Shown here: positions 48,525 through 57,988 of the stretch, in pieces | Layout: the number at the start of each line of letters is the position of its first letter | Position numbering within the stretch: position 1 is the first letter of the stretch | NCBI GenBank assembly: GCA_014058105.1 | Contig: JACGCM010001664.1 | Location: 682,001-746,000, forward strand | DNA length: 64,000 nt | Reading direction: 5' to 3' | DNA from: Kingdonia uniflora | Taxonomy: Eukaryota > Streptophyta > Magnoliopsida > Ranunculales > Circaeasteraceae | Notes under the pieces: model-generated | The model's input: the letters and a program-made list of their open reading frames with translations, nothing else | Told to the model about the DNA's origin: nothing | Database searches by the model: none | Made by a program: the position numbers and the translations under genes

Positions 48525-51500
48525 CTATTAAAAGTTTATTTCCATTCGAGAACACGCTAGGGTAGTTACAAAATGAATAACTATACTCAAGTTTTTAATT
48601 ATTGACCAGTACGGATTTCAAAACTCTCTGAAGCTTTAGATCGTATTTATGAAAAAAGCTTACTACCGGTAAGTCATTTTTGAGTTTGAATCATTTTTAA
48701 GAGTTTTATTTCACCTGAAAACATGATAGGGTAGTTTCCAAATAACTCGCAATAATCCCAGATTATATTATTGACCGTTATGGATTTCGCACATCTCCGT
48801 TACTTTTGATCCCATTTCAGTCAATCATGGATTTCGGTAGTTTGTTTGAGAAGTTGGATGTTTTAATAAGTTTATTTCAGTCTAAGAACACACTAGGATA
48901 GTTACAAAAGTAATCGCAATACTCCTAGTTTTGACTATTAATCGGTACGGATTTTAAAACTTTCCAAAGCTTTAGATTACACTTTGGAGAAACTTGGCTA
49001 CCGACAACTCCTTTGTGAATTTGGATCATTATTAAGAGTTTCATTTCGCACCACAACACACGAGGGTTGTTTCCAAAAAAATTGCGATACTCAAGGATTA
49101 AATTATAGAACGAAATGAATTTTCCACCTCTCCGTTAATTTATATCCCATATCTTTAAAGCAGGGCTTCCGGCAACTCGTTTGGGAGGTTGGACATTTTT
49201 AATAGTTTCTATCCCTACAAAAATATGCTAGGATAGTTTCGTAATGAATCGAAGATCTCCTGGCTTTAATTATTGTCTGGTACGGATTTTGCAACTCTCC
49301 AAACCTTCTGATCGTATTTCGGAAAAATCTTGGCAACCCTCAACACATTTGCGAGTACGGATCATTTTCCGGAGTTTGTTTTCGTCTGACAACACGCTAG
49401 GGTAGTTACCAAATAACTTGCAATACTCACGGATTAAATTATTGTCCAGTACGGATTTTGTACCTCTCCGTTTCTTGAGATCCCATTTCTTAAAAGAAGG
49501 GCTTCCGGTAATTCGCATGAGAGGTTGGTCGTTTTTAAGAGTTTAACTTTGTTCGAGAACACACTAAGATAGTTACTAAATGAATTGCGAAACTCTGGGT
49601 TTCAATTATTGATCAGTACGGATTTCAAAACTCTCTGAAGCTTTGGATCGCATTTTTGAGAAACTTGCTTAAGGACAACATCTTTGCATGTTTTGATCAT
49701 TTTAATGAGTTTTTTTTTCGTCTGACAACATGCTATGGTAGTTTCAAAATAACTTTCCATACTTCCGTATTGAATTATTGTCCATTACGGATTTTGCAAC
49801 TCTCCATTGCTTTAGATCCCATTTTTCAGAAGCAGGGCTTTGGACAACTCGTTTGAGAGATTAGACGCTTTTAAAAGTTTCTTTTTGTGCAAGAACACGC
49901 TATAATAGTTACAAAATGAATCCCAATACTCCTGGTTTCAATTATTGACCAGTACGAATTTCAAAACTCTCTAAAGTTTTATATCGTATTTCTAAAAAAC
50001 TTAGCTACTGGCAACTCATTTGCGAGTTAGGATCATAATGAAGTGTTTCATTTCGATTGGCAATACACTAGGGTAGTTTCAAAATAACTCGCCATACTCC
50101 GGGATTGAATTTTTGCCCGGTACGGATTTCGTACCTCTCTATTGCTTTAAATCCCATTTCTGAGAACCAGGGTTTCTGACAACTCGTTTGATTGGTTGGA
50201 TGCTTTTAAAAGTTTATTTCCTTTCGAGAACACGCTAGGATAGTTACAAAAGGAATAACTATACTCCTAGTTTTAATTATTGACAAGTACAGATTTTGAA
50301 ACTCTCCGAAGCTTTGGATCGCATTTCTGAAAAACTTGACTATCGTTAAGTCATTTTTGAGTTTGGATCATTTTAACTATTTCATTTCATCTGACAACAT
50401 GCTAGGGTTATTTCCAAATAACTCGCAATAATTTTTTATTGAATTATTGACCTTTACGGATTTCGCTCCACTTCATTGCTTTAGATCCCATTTTCTGAGA
50501 ATCTTGGCTTCCGGCAATTCGTTTGAGAGGTTGGATGTTCTTAAAAGTTTATTTCAGTCTGAGAACATGCAAGGATAGTTATAAAATGAATTGCAATACT
50601 CCTGGTTTCTATTATTAAACGGTATAGATTACGAAACTTTCGAAAGCTTTAGATTGTATTTTTTAGAAACTTGGCTAACGACAACTCTTTTCCGAGTTTG
50701 GATCATTTTTAAGAGTTTCTTTTCATACCACAATAAACTACGGTTGTAATGTCCCGAAAAAAATTTTGTTTTTTTTCTTCTTTATTTAAATAAATTATGC
50801 ATCCATATTTTTCCTTGACATTATGCATTGGGTTCCATCATTTTAAATGTGGACTCTTAGAATGGTATATAGGCTAAATGTGAATGTGAACATTTGAGTA
50901 CCATTTTACCCGTATGGGGTAGGTTTCGTTGTAGCTATAGTATTACCGTTCCATTGGATCACCACACACATCTATTTTAGGGATTTTATTTGTATAATTT
51001 TAACATAGATTTGGGAGATTGCAGAGTAGAGAGTAAGAGTTGAAGAGCGGTTGCTGTTTAAGGAAGAGGAGAAAGAGTAGAGGCGATTGTTCTCTGATCA
51101 GTTATTGTCGCCATTGTTGCAGCTGTGGTTCAGTTGCTACCCCCTTTATTACTGCGGTTCTAAAGTGTAGAGAGAGGCTGTTTAACCTTCTTCAATCGCC
51201 GACTTATCGTCATCCATTTCCAATCGCAACTGCAATTTTTATGTAAGTAATTCCCTATTGCATTTCCATATTATAATCTGATTTTCAGTTCGGTAAAACC
51301 CTTTTGCTTGCTTGGTAATTGATTAAAGAATATTTGAAGAGAAATTATTACTATAAGTCGTTGGTGTTTGATTCCCAAAAGGTTTGTTTATTGATTGGGT
51401 TTAGAGAGACGATTACGGAGATCGTTGTTGTGTTCAGAAGTTCTAAAATTAGTTCGCATCACCTAACTATTTTACCTCCCGTGATAATCTGATTTCTGTT

Positions 51501-52270
51501 TTAGTAGAGCCCTTATGTGATGGATTAGATATGGATAATGTTGGGTTAGGTTGATTAATTGGTTCTGGTTATGATTGGTTGAGTTGTGCTTACTTTAAAT
51601 CGTCTTTGCTAGGATTGTAGCGGTGTAGTATTGCTGATTCAGGTGTGATACTGATTTGAATTTAGTTTCGGGTAAGAATCTTTTTTTGAATTTATGATTG
51701 GGTTCTGGTCCTTGGTAGTGGTTGATGTTGTGGTGCTCCTATTCCTTTCAGTACTCATTCGGGTTCTGGAAGTCGATTCGTGGAGCGCATTACCGTTGGG
51801 GTGTTGTTGGATATTTTCTGTCGGGTTTGTTATTATCATACATTGTATATTAAGGCGAGTATCCCTTCATGTCTAAATTCCTTACTAATATTACCTATGT
51901 TGATTTAGAGAGACACTAAAGACATAGATGTTGTTTTCCCTTGTATATAGTCTAGATTGGATTCATCGTTGAAGTTAGTTATTATCTATGTTGGATATGT
52001 TAGCGTAGTTATTTAATTATGCATATCTAGACTTCAAGAATGGGATAGGAGTTGTTACACTAGTTCTCGCGGCTTCGTCCTTGAACACTAATGGCGTAAT
52101 TACTCTTGACTTGTTCTAGGATTTGTTTATCATCAGGGCTTGGTATCCAAAGGCATGTAAAATTGAATTTATCTACTATCGTTAAGGGAGTCGTGCATGT
52201 TTTGTATTATCGTGGCTTTGTCCTTGAATGCCATTTTGTCTCATAAATACTGATGTTGTTTTGAGGTCTT

Positions 52271-52440
52271 GACGGGTTAGTCACTGTTCATCTGTTGTTT
52301 TGATGTTGTGACGGGTTAGTCACTATTTATCTTATATGTTGACGTATGACTGGTAAGTCACTGGCCATCTAGTTAGATGTTGTGACTGGTTAGTCAATGA
52401 TGTTCGATGTGTAGATATGCCACTGGGTCACTGTTTGTCT
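52271..52440 (+). promoter_or_regulatory. Five-copy ~38-bp repeat with GTGAC-N6-GTCAC core (candidate LTR regulatory array)
   Basis: Units start at 52271, 52310, 52348, 52384 and about 52420. The best copies read gtgacgggttagtcac, an interrupted palindrome with arms GTGAC and GTCAC; others are gactggtaagtcac and gactggttagtcaa. The core contains TGAC, the core of WRKY and TGA-type bZIP sites in plants. Function is inferred only. Confidence 0.5.
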
Positions 52441-53098
52441 ATGTCAGGATTGTTTCCTACTCGCTCAAGTAGGTGGTTATCCTATGTGTGCTTGCCGTGT
52501 TAGGGGCTACAGCATTTTGATCTCTGGCGGATCTGTTTGGATCGGTAGATCATATAATCATTTCTTCTTATATTGTTGAGATCGAATACATTAATTCACT
52601 CCAAATCGGCTGACCCCCGATAGGTTAGCAAGATTCCTAGCTCAGGTTGAAATAGTATGGTGAGTTATGGCTGAGATGCTATCAAACCTGAATACCCATC
52701 CTAGAGTATGGGATTATATGAGATAGTTCCCCTCTGGTGCCCGCACTATCCTGAGAGGTTTAAATACTCTAACATTTAAACCGTAGGGGGACGATGGATC
52801 CTTGTGTTAACACCCCTATTTACTCTGATCAAGTGGTATTATCCTAGTCTGGTCGAGCTTGAAACAAATTGAATCCCTTATATCCAACAACGATCTCTCA
52901 TATTTCTGAGTCTTTGCGCTAGCTGTTGATGAACTAATTATAAAAAGATTGAGTCCATCAGTTTAACTTCATACATCATTCCAGCATTGAGCATCTGCGT
53001 CATCATATCACTTCCTCTCTTATTATATTTATCTTCGCTTAGTAAGACTGTATTTACTTCATATCTTGCAACCTAAATATGCAATATTTTCACTATGC

Positions 53099-53103
53099 TT
53101 CAC
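53099..53103 (+). other. Target-site duplication of element C, left copy (TTCAC)
   Basis: Identical to 62749-62753 on the other side of element C. Confidence 0.9.
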
Positions 53104-53898
53104 TGTAAGGTCCCAGAATTTTAAGGTATTTTTTTTGTTTATTATTAATTATTATTACTATTATTCATATATTGTTATTCGTTATGCATCTGTGTTATTT
53201 CTTTTGGTAGGTTTGTATTTGATTCCTTTTGATAGTTCTGTTGGTTTCGGTGGTTTCGGGGCGGAAGTGTTTGTGTTTTTGTTTTGGGTGCCCGTTGTGG
53301 CTTGGTGGTTGTGTGATATTGTTGTGTGGTGGTGTGGTGTGATCTTAGGGAATCCTAGGGTAGATTTGGGCTTCCTTGATGCTTCCCCTCCTATACGTCT
53401 TGTCAGATTCCTCCCGTCCATTATTATTCCTTTCTGTCCATTTCTTCAGAAAAGATTTCTTCTGTCTTCCGTTAAGCTTCCGTATATACTTCAACACGTC
53501 ACACATTTGTATATTATTCCTCACGAGTCTTTTCTATCCATTCCGCATCCATTTATTCCTTTCGGATAAGTTCCTAGCCGTTAGATTCCTTTTTCTGGGT
53601 TTTAGGAGTTCCGGTGGCCATTAGGCAGTGGATGTGGTGTTTAGACCATGGGAACCCCTGTGTGGGTTGGTAATGGCATTTTATGGTGGTGTAGTGATGT
53701 GGATGTGATTACGGGGAATCGTTGGTTAGCCTTGGATTTCTATGATTTTCCACTGATAGATTTCATTTTTTACCAACTGCTTGGTTTTAGGACTGCATAG
53801 AAATATTCGAACAAAGGGCGTCTTCAGACGACCAAGTTGGGTCCTTTTGGAAGATTTTTGGGCGTTGGTCTTTCCTCGAGATAAGCGTTGCCCTTCAC

Positions 53899-53906
53899 CT
53901 ATAAAT
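53899..53906 (+). promoter_or_regulatory. TATA-box-like site in the LTR of element C
   Basis: ctataaat lies upstream of a CT-rich leader (ctcctcacaattctttcctc). The second LTR has ctatacat at 58799, a change that would weaken it. Confidence 0.4.
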
Positions 53907-54187
53907 TCAAGTTCATATTTTTTTTCTCCTCACAATTCTTTCCTCTCCTCACAATCGACTCCAAAGAACCCTTCTCCACCCTTCAATCCTTCTCCCTTCC
54001 AATTCCTCTAACTCCTTGGTTTTGAATTGGACACCGTTGGGTTATCATCTTCAATCATCACCTCTGGCTACAAAATTTTAGCTCTTGATTCTAGAGAGAC
54101 GCTTTGGTGTTATAGAAAGGGAGAGAGCTGCGTTCCTCTCGTCCATCACCGTTTTGGACGTCGTTCCCTCGCCGGTTACAGCCGTTC

Positions 54188-54212
54188 ACTATTGTCGTTC
54201 CCTCGCCGGTTA
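54188..54212 (+). other. Repair filler at the 849-bp deletion in the 5' LTR of element C
   Basis: gtcgttccctcgccggtta at 54194-54212 is an exact second copy of 54160-54178. ctattgtcg at 54189-54197 matches 54231-54239 downstream. The filler is thus assembled from sequence on both sides of the break. Confidence 0.7.
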
Positions 54213-54365
54213 GCCAGAGGAGGTTATTCTCTATTGTCGTCGATGTAGCGATGACTCCTGAGATTCCTCTTAGGCAAATTTCATTAAGGGTGGTTTTTAC
54301 GAATCTTTCCTTCGTGTAGGTTGAGAACAAGGCATTTCTCAGTATGTTGCGATGCCTCAGTGTCA

Positions 54366-54389
54366 CTATATATATATATATAATATATT
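54366..54389 (+). repeat. TA-rich microsatellite
   Basis: A run of TA dinucleotides within the LTR; the second LTR has an expanded version at 60089-60149. Confidence 0.8.
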
Positions 54390-56707
54390 GAGTGTGGTAT
54401 TGTTGGTTAGTTACTAGGGTGAGCAACTTGTTTAAGGGCACTAGTAACTAGGTTTTGCTAATAGTGGGGATGTATGGACGGGTTTGGGTTAGCCGCCATT
54501 TTGTTGAGATTGTGTAGTTCAGAGACTATAGTTCTCACCTTATAGTGTAGTACCTGAGTTAGTTTAGGTTACTGGACTTGGTTCTAGGGTATTCTTGGGG
54601 CGACATAGCTTCAGTAAGACATGGTCTTCGATTCGGAGCTCGTCCTCTTGCCTGATATTATTTTGATTTGTCTTAGGATTAGCCTAGGTGTACTATGTGT
54701 TCTCGAGGCATGGTCCTTGAGCACTGTCGTTATGATTAGTCTGGTTGGTTGGAATGTTAGATTCCCTGTGGGAGTGAGGAATCTCCTGGACTGTTAGTAG
54801 TTGGTGGTGAGCCGACGGCTTATACGTGGTAGTTGGTCATGGATGTTGAACTTCTGATAGTCTTCCTATGGATTGTTTTCTTATCATGTTGTGACACTTA
54901 TTGTCCTCATGATTCTTAGAGCTATTAGAGCTTACTCGTAAGCCTTTCTTCCCCGGGATGAGTCTGTTAGGGTTGTGTTCACTTCCGTCATCTAGAAGGC
55001 AGCGAGACAGCATGGCTCAGTGAGGTACGCGGCTGAACCAGGTAGATTATGAAGTTATGCGTTACCCGAGATGTTGGAATACGATTGAAACCTCCTGTTG
55101 AATACGGTTCCTGTACATTCATGTTGGAGACTTATGTACATGATTAGGAGGATTGTGAGGCAGTTCTGTTATTGAGGATTGTTGGCTACTAGTTGGAAAC
55201 TTGTAGGTCACCCCATGAGTACTAGTCTTTGTTGACAACTAGAGTACTGTAGCATTTGATGGTAATCATATCGCTTTGAGGAATCTTAGAGACTAATGTT
55301 GTTTTAATGTCGTGACTGTTAAGTTGCTATTTCATCTAGGTTTAGATGGTGCAACTGAGTCACAGGTGGGCATCTGTGTTAGTTTTTGTTGCCACGCTCT
55401 CAGGCAAGTAGTTATCTTATGGTGTACTTGCTGAGTTAACAGCAGTTGTGCTTCAGTCTTTTGGATTTTTGCTCACATCCATAGATAATATATTCTCTCC
55501 TTATCTTAGTGTCATTGGGTACATAAATAACTCTGCATCGTCTGACCCTCGAGAGGTTCAGGGATTCCTTAAATTGGGTTAAAATAGACGGTGGGTCCAG
55601 GGTGGATACTATTATACCTAGTCACCCATTCGGGAGTGTGGGAAGGTATGAGACAGTATTTACTATCCGGTACAGGGCATATCTGGGAGGTTGAAATGCC
55701 TTGGATTGTATATATAGTTCGGGCGTTGGCTCCGTGGGATTTGATAGATTTATGAAATATCCTTTAGTCTGGTCGAGCTAGTGCAGTACATCATACCCGT
55801 GTATCCAATAATATCCGGTAAGGTAAATCCCTTTTTAGTAGTTGTCAGCCCACTTTAGTTTTGGGGGCTATCCCTTTGGGTTAACATCGTTAAATCAATC
55901 TGCATCATCATAATCATCATCATCATCAAGCATATCATTGCATCTCCGCATACTTCCTTATTCGTAGGTTCTTCTGATAGAAATCCTTAACCCTTTATGT
56001 ATTATGTTTAATATAGAATCTTCTGCACTTGGGATAATCATAAGATTATCTTTTTCCATCATATCATCATCATAACATATCATTTCATTGGGATAATTAT
56101 GGGATTATCCTAGTTTATCATATTTTCTCCTCTTATTAAATTCATCTTCCCCTTATTAATTTGTGGAGTAATTAGATTCCTCTTCCATCTATATATTCCT
56201 CTCCTCTCTACATCTATCCCTCCCTCTTCTATATCAGATTTAAGTTATTAGGTTAATTAGTCTGGTTGGTTACAGTGAGCTTTAGGCAGATTTTTGGTTG
56301 TGGACGATCTCGTTTAGTTTTTGGTAGCTTCGGGGTTATGCCTGGTTGGTGTTTGGATAACCCGGTTGGATTGTTGTGAGCCGACGGTGTTTACCCTCGT
56401 GTGTGATTGTATTTCAGAGGTAGGTTAGTTTCTTGTGGTGTTGGGGGCCACAGTAGTGATTAGAGTATAGTTAGTTGTCCTTGGGACTGGAGTGTAGTTA
56501 TGGTCTTAACACTCCTTTGCTCGAGATGTATATATAAAATTATAGTATAGCTATATATAATCATTAGACTAGTTATATACCTATCAGACATCCTTGGTAT
56601 TTATATATATATATTATTTATCATTAGATATTATCATATCCTATTATCATTAATATTTATATCCATTTCATTGGTTAGTATAATTGTTTAGCTATTCTTG
56701 GGAGTTA

Positions 56708-56728
56708 GTGAGCTCATTTTTTGCTCAC
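56708..56728 (+). other. Inverted repeat GTGAGC-N9-GCTCAC in the 5' LTR of element C
   Basis: The arms are 56708-56713 and 56723-56728, about 355 bp before the LTR end. It is the same hairpin as in elements A and B. The second LTR has lost symmetry (attgagctc ... tctcaatc near 62393). Confidence 0.6.
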
Positions 56729-57063
56729 TCTCGCATCCCCCTTTTAGTGGCGGGTTGTTTCAGGTTTTAGTTGCTGCTGTGGTGATCTTTGGGGAGCTGA
56801 ACTGGAGGCTCATTCTCCAGTTATTACTGTCGGGCTTGCTGCGTAGAGGTTTTTAAAATCTTACGTTTAGATATTGTTATCTTAGTCTTCCGCTGTTTCT
56901 GTCTTTCCTTATTAATCTGTTGTGATACTATTATGAATGACTGGGCCATAATTTATCTACGGCTCGGTTGTTCATGGGGCAAATCTTTGGATTCCCCGAC
57001 TTGCACATCCTCGAATCTCTGTAATTTGTCTAACTACCGATTACTGGATTTTGGGGTATGACT

Positions 57064-57988
57064 GACTTGGTATAAGAGCTCTAGGTTAACTCCTATCTCG
57101 GTGTCTAGCACTCATAGGTTAAGTTATTTTTAAAGCGAGTTAGGACGATTCCATGGTGTTCTGTATTTCTTTTCGCATGCTTGGTTATAGAGTTGATCTC
57201 TTGAGACCTTCTGCGTATAGGCTTCTTGTAAAGGTCTAGTGTGTAGGCTTTTGCTGTAGATTTTGAGAACTCAAGATGTTTATCTTAAATCCTTAGAATG
57301 GCGTTTGGTTGGATTCTAGTGGTAGTGGTTTCCCTGTTTGTTTTGGTATTGGGTTTCGACTTCAGATTTGTGATTTTACGCTATTTGGACGATGTTATGT
57401 TTGCCATTGTAGTAGTTTTGACACGTATTCTATTTTAGTATTTCTCTTATCGAGTTTCGGGTATTTGCTCTTAATCGAATCCAAATCGATTTGGATATTG
57501 GATCTGATCGTTTGGATTAGTTTTCATTATTTATTGAAATGCATCGTTTTAACCGACTATTTGCATCTCTTGTGTCACAGACTTGATCTCATACCAGACG
57601 TGTTATGAGACTGGGGATTGTGCATACATCAGATTGTCGGACGTTGTTCATATAGGGAAAGGGGCATCATATTCTACCTTCCCTTATGGTTATATGCATC
57701 TATAAACTATTAGTTTCTATAATCAAACTATATAAATTAGAATATATATATATATATTTTTTCATACTAACTATATATTGATATATTTTTACCCAAAATA
57801 TTTACTAGGTTACCTAGAAAGGTTTAGCAGTGTACCTGGACGAGGAGTTCAGGTGGCTTTCTACTTATCGACCTCGTGTAACCACTAGTACGATATGGTT
57901 ACACATTACGTTTGAAATATACTATACTATACCTAGGTAAGTATTTTAAATTTGGGAACGGAATTCTTCTAAGGAGGGTAGATTGTAA
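57064..57988 (+). other. Internal region of element C (925 bp), no recognisable coding sequence
   Basis: The primer-binding site is at its left end (ttggtataagagc at 57067-57079, one C-to-A change from the initiator-Met site). The right end has aaatttgggaacggaattc and the tract aaggagggtagattgtaa (57971-57988). A 99-codon open frame at 57309-57608 is rich in hydrophobic residues but has no motif I know, and gives no sign of gag, protease, reverse transcriptase or integrase. Packaging and priming signals may be all this region needs. Confidence 0.75.
57971..57988 (+). other. Polypurine tract of element C
   Basis: aaggagggtagattgtaa lies directly before the second LTR. It corresponds to 5234-5250 in element A. 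Confidence 0.75.

Larger units (their letters stand above)
35341..50749 (+). repeat. Satellite array with ~1.69-kb (ten-monomer) higher-order repeats
   Basis: A truncated monomer near 35357 marks the left border. A private type A variant (aaagaaaacatctttgcaag and close forms) recurs at 37483, 39159, 40858, 42570, 44243, 45865, 47974 and 49670. Most spacings are 1622-1712 bp, ten monomers; one is 2109 bp. Other unit-specific variants (gatcataatgaagtgtttc; gaactaaatgaattatgc) follow the same rhythm. Consecutive monomer landmarks counted at 36411, 36579, 36746, 36914 and 37081 are 167-168 bp apart. Short deletions lie near 45200, and element B interrupts the array at 50750. No gene is seen. Confidence 0.9.
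50750..53103 (+). repeat. 5' LTR of element B, first part
   Basis: It begins TGTCCCG and runs to the TTCAC at which element C inserted. Segments near 51640-51860 and 52440-52930 are recognisably homologous to the LTRs of elements C and A (for example the aggtggttatcctat block). It holds the 38-bp array at 52271-52440. Small open frames, such as one at 51040-51246, match nothing I recognise. Confidence 0.82.
53104..57063 (+). repeat. 5' LTR of element C (3.96 kb), carrying an 849-bp deletion
   Basis: It begins tgtaaggtccc and ends tatgact just before the primer-binding site. It aligns with 57989-62748 throughout, except that the segment at 59086-59934 is missing and replaced by 25 bp (54188-54212). 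It contains a TATA-like site at 53899, a TA run at 54366-54389, a TCA microsatellite near 55904-55930 and the hairpin at 56708-56728. Short open frames here, including one crossing the left junction (53066-53569), are not considered genes. Confidence 0.86.

Noticed and set aside
12558..49856. Many open frames of 60-108 codons on both strands within the satellite
   Set aside because: They recur at the monomer period with the same shadow peptides, overlap on opposite strands, and have no recognisable domain. They are chance readings of the repeat.
10119..50749. CENP-B-box-like motif in the satellite (ttcgtccgacaacacgc)
   Set aside because: Only the TTCG half and the spaced A fit the NTTCGNNNNANNCGGGN pattern; the CGGG half is absent. 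No CENP-B box is claimed.
7998..50749. CRISPR-like array of direct repeats
   Set aside because: Repeats are contiguous ~168-bp units without unique spacers, and the setting is clearly eukaryotic.
35900..50749. Satellite as a CRM-type centromeric retrotransposon derivative
   Set aside because: I see no LTR ends, primer site or coding remnants in the monomers, and no CRM-like element in the window.
53066..53569. 167-codon open frame with hydrophobic stretches
   Set aside because: It crosses the insertion junction of element C (53103/53104), so its N-terminus comes from element B and the rest from the LTR of C. The counterpart in the other LTR is not open in the same way.
57309..57608. 99-codon hydrophobic open frame inside element C, considered as a membrane protein gene
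   Set aside because: No known motif, a T-rich composition that naturally gives hydrophobic codons, and no second copy to test conservation.
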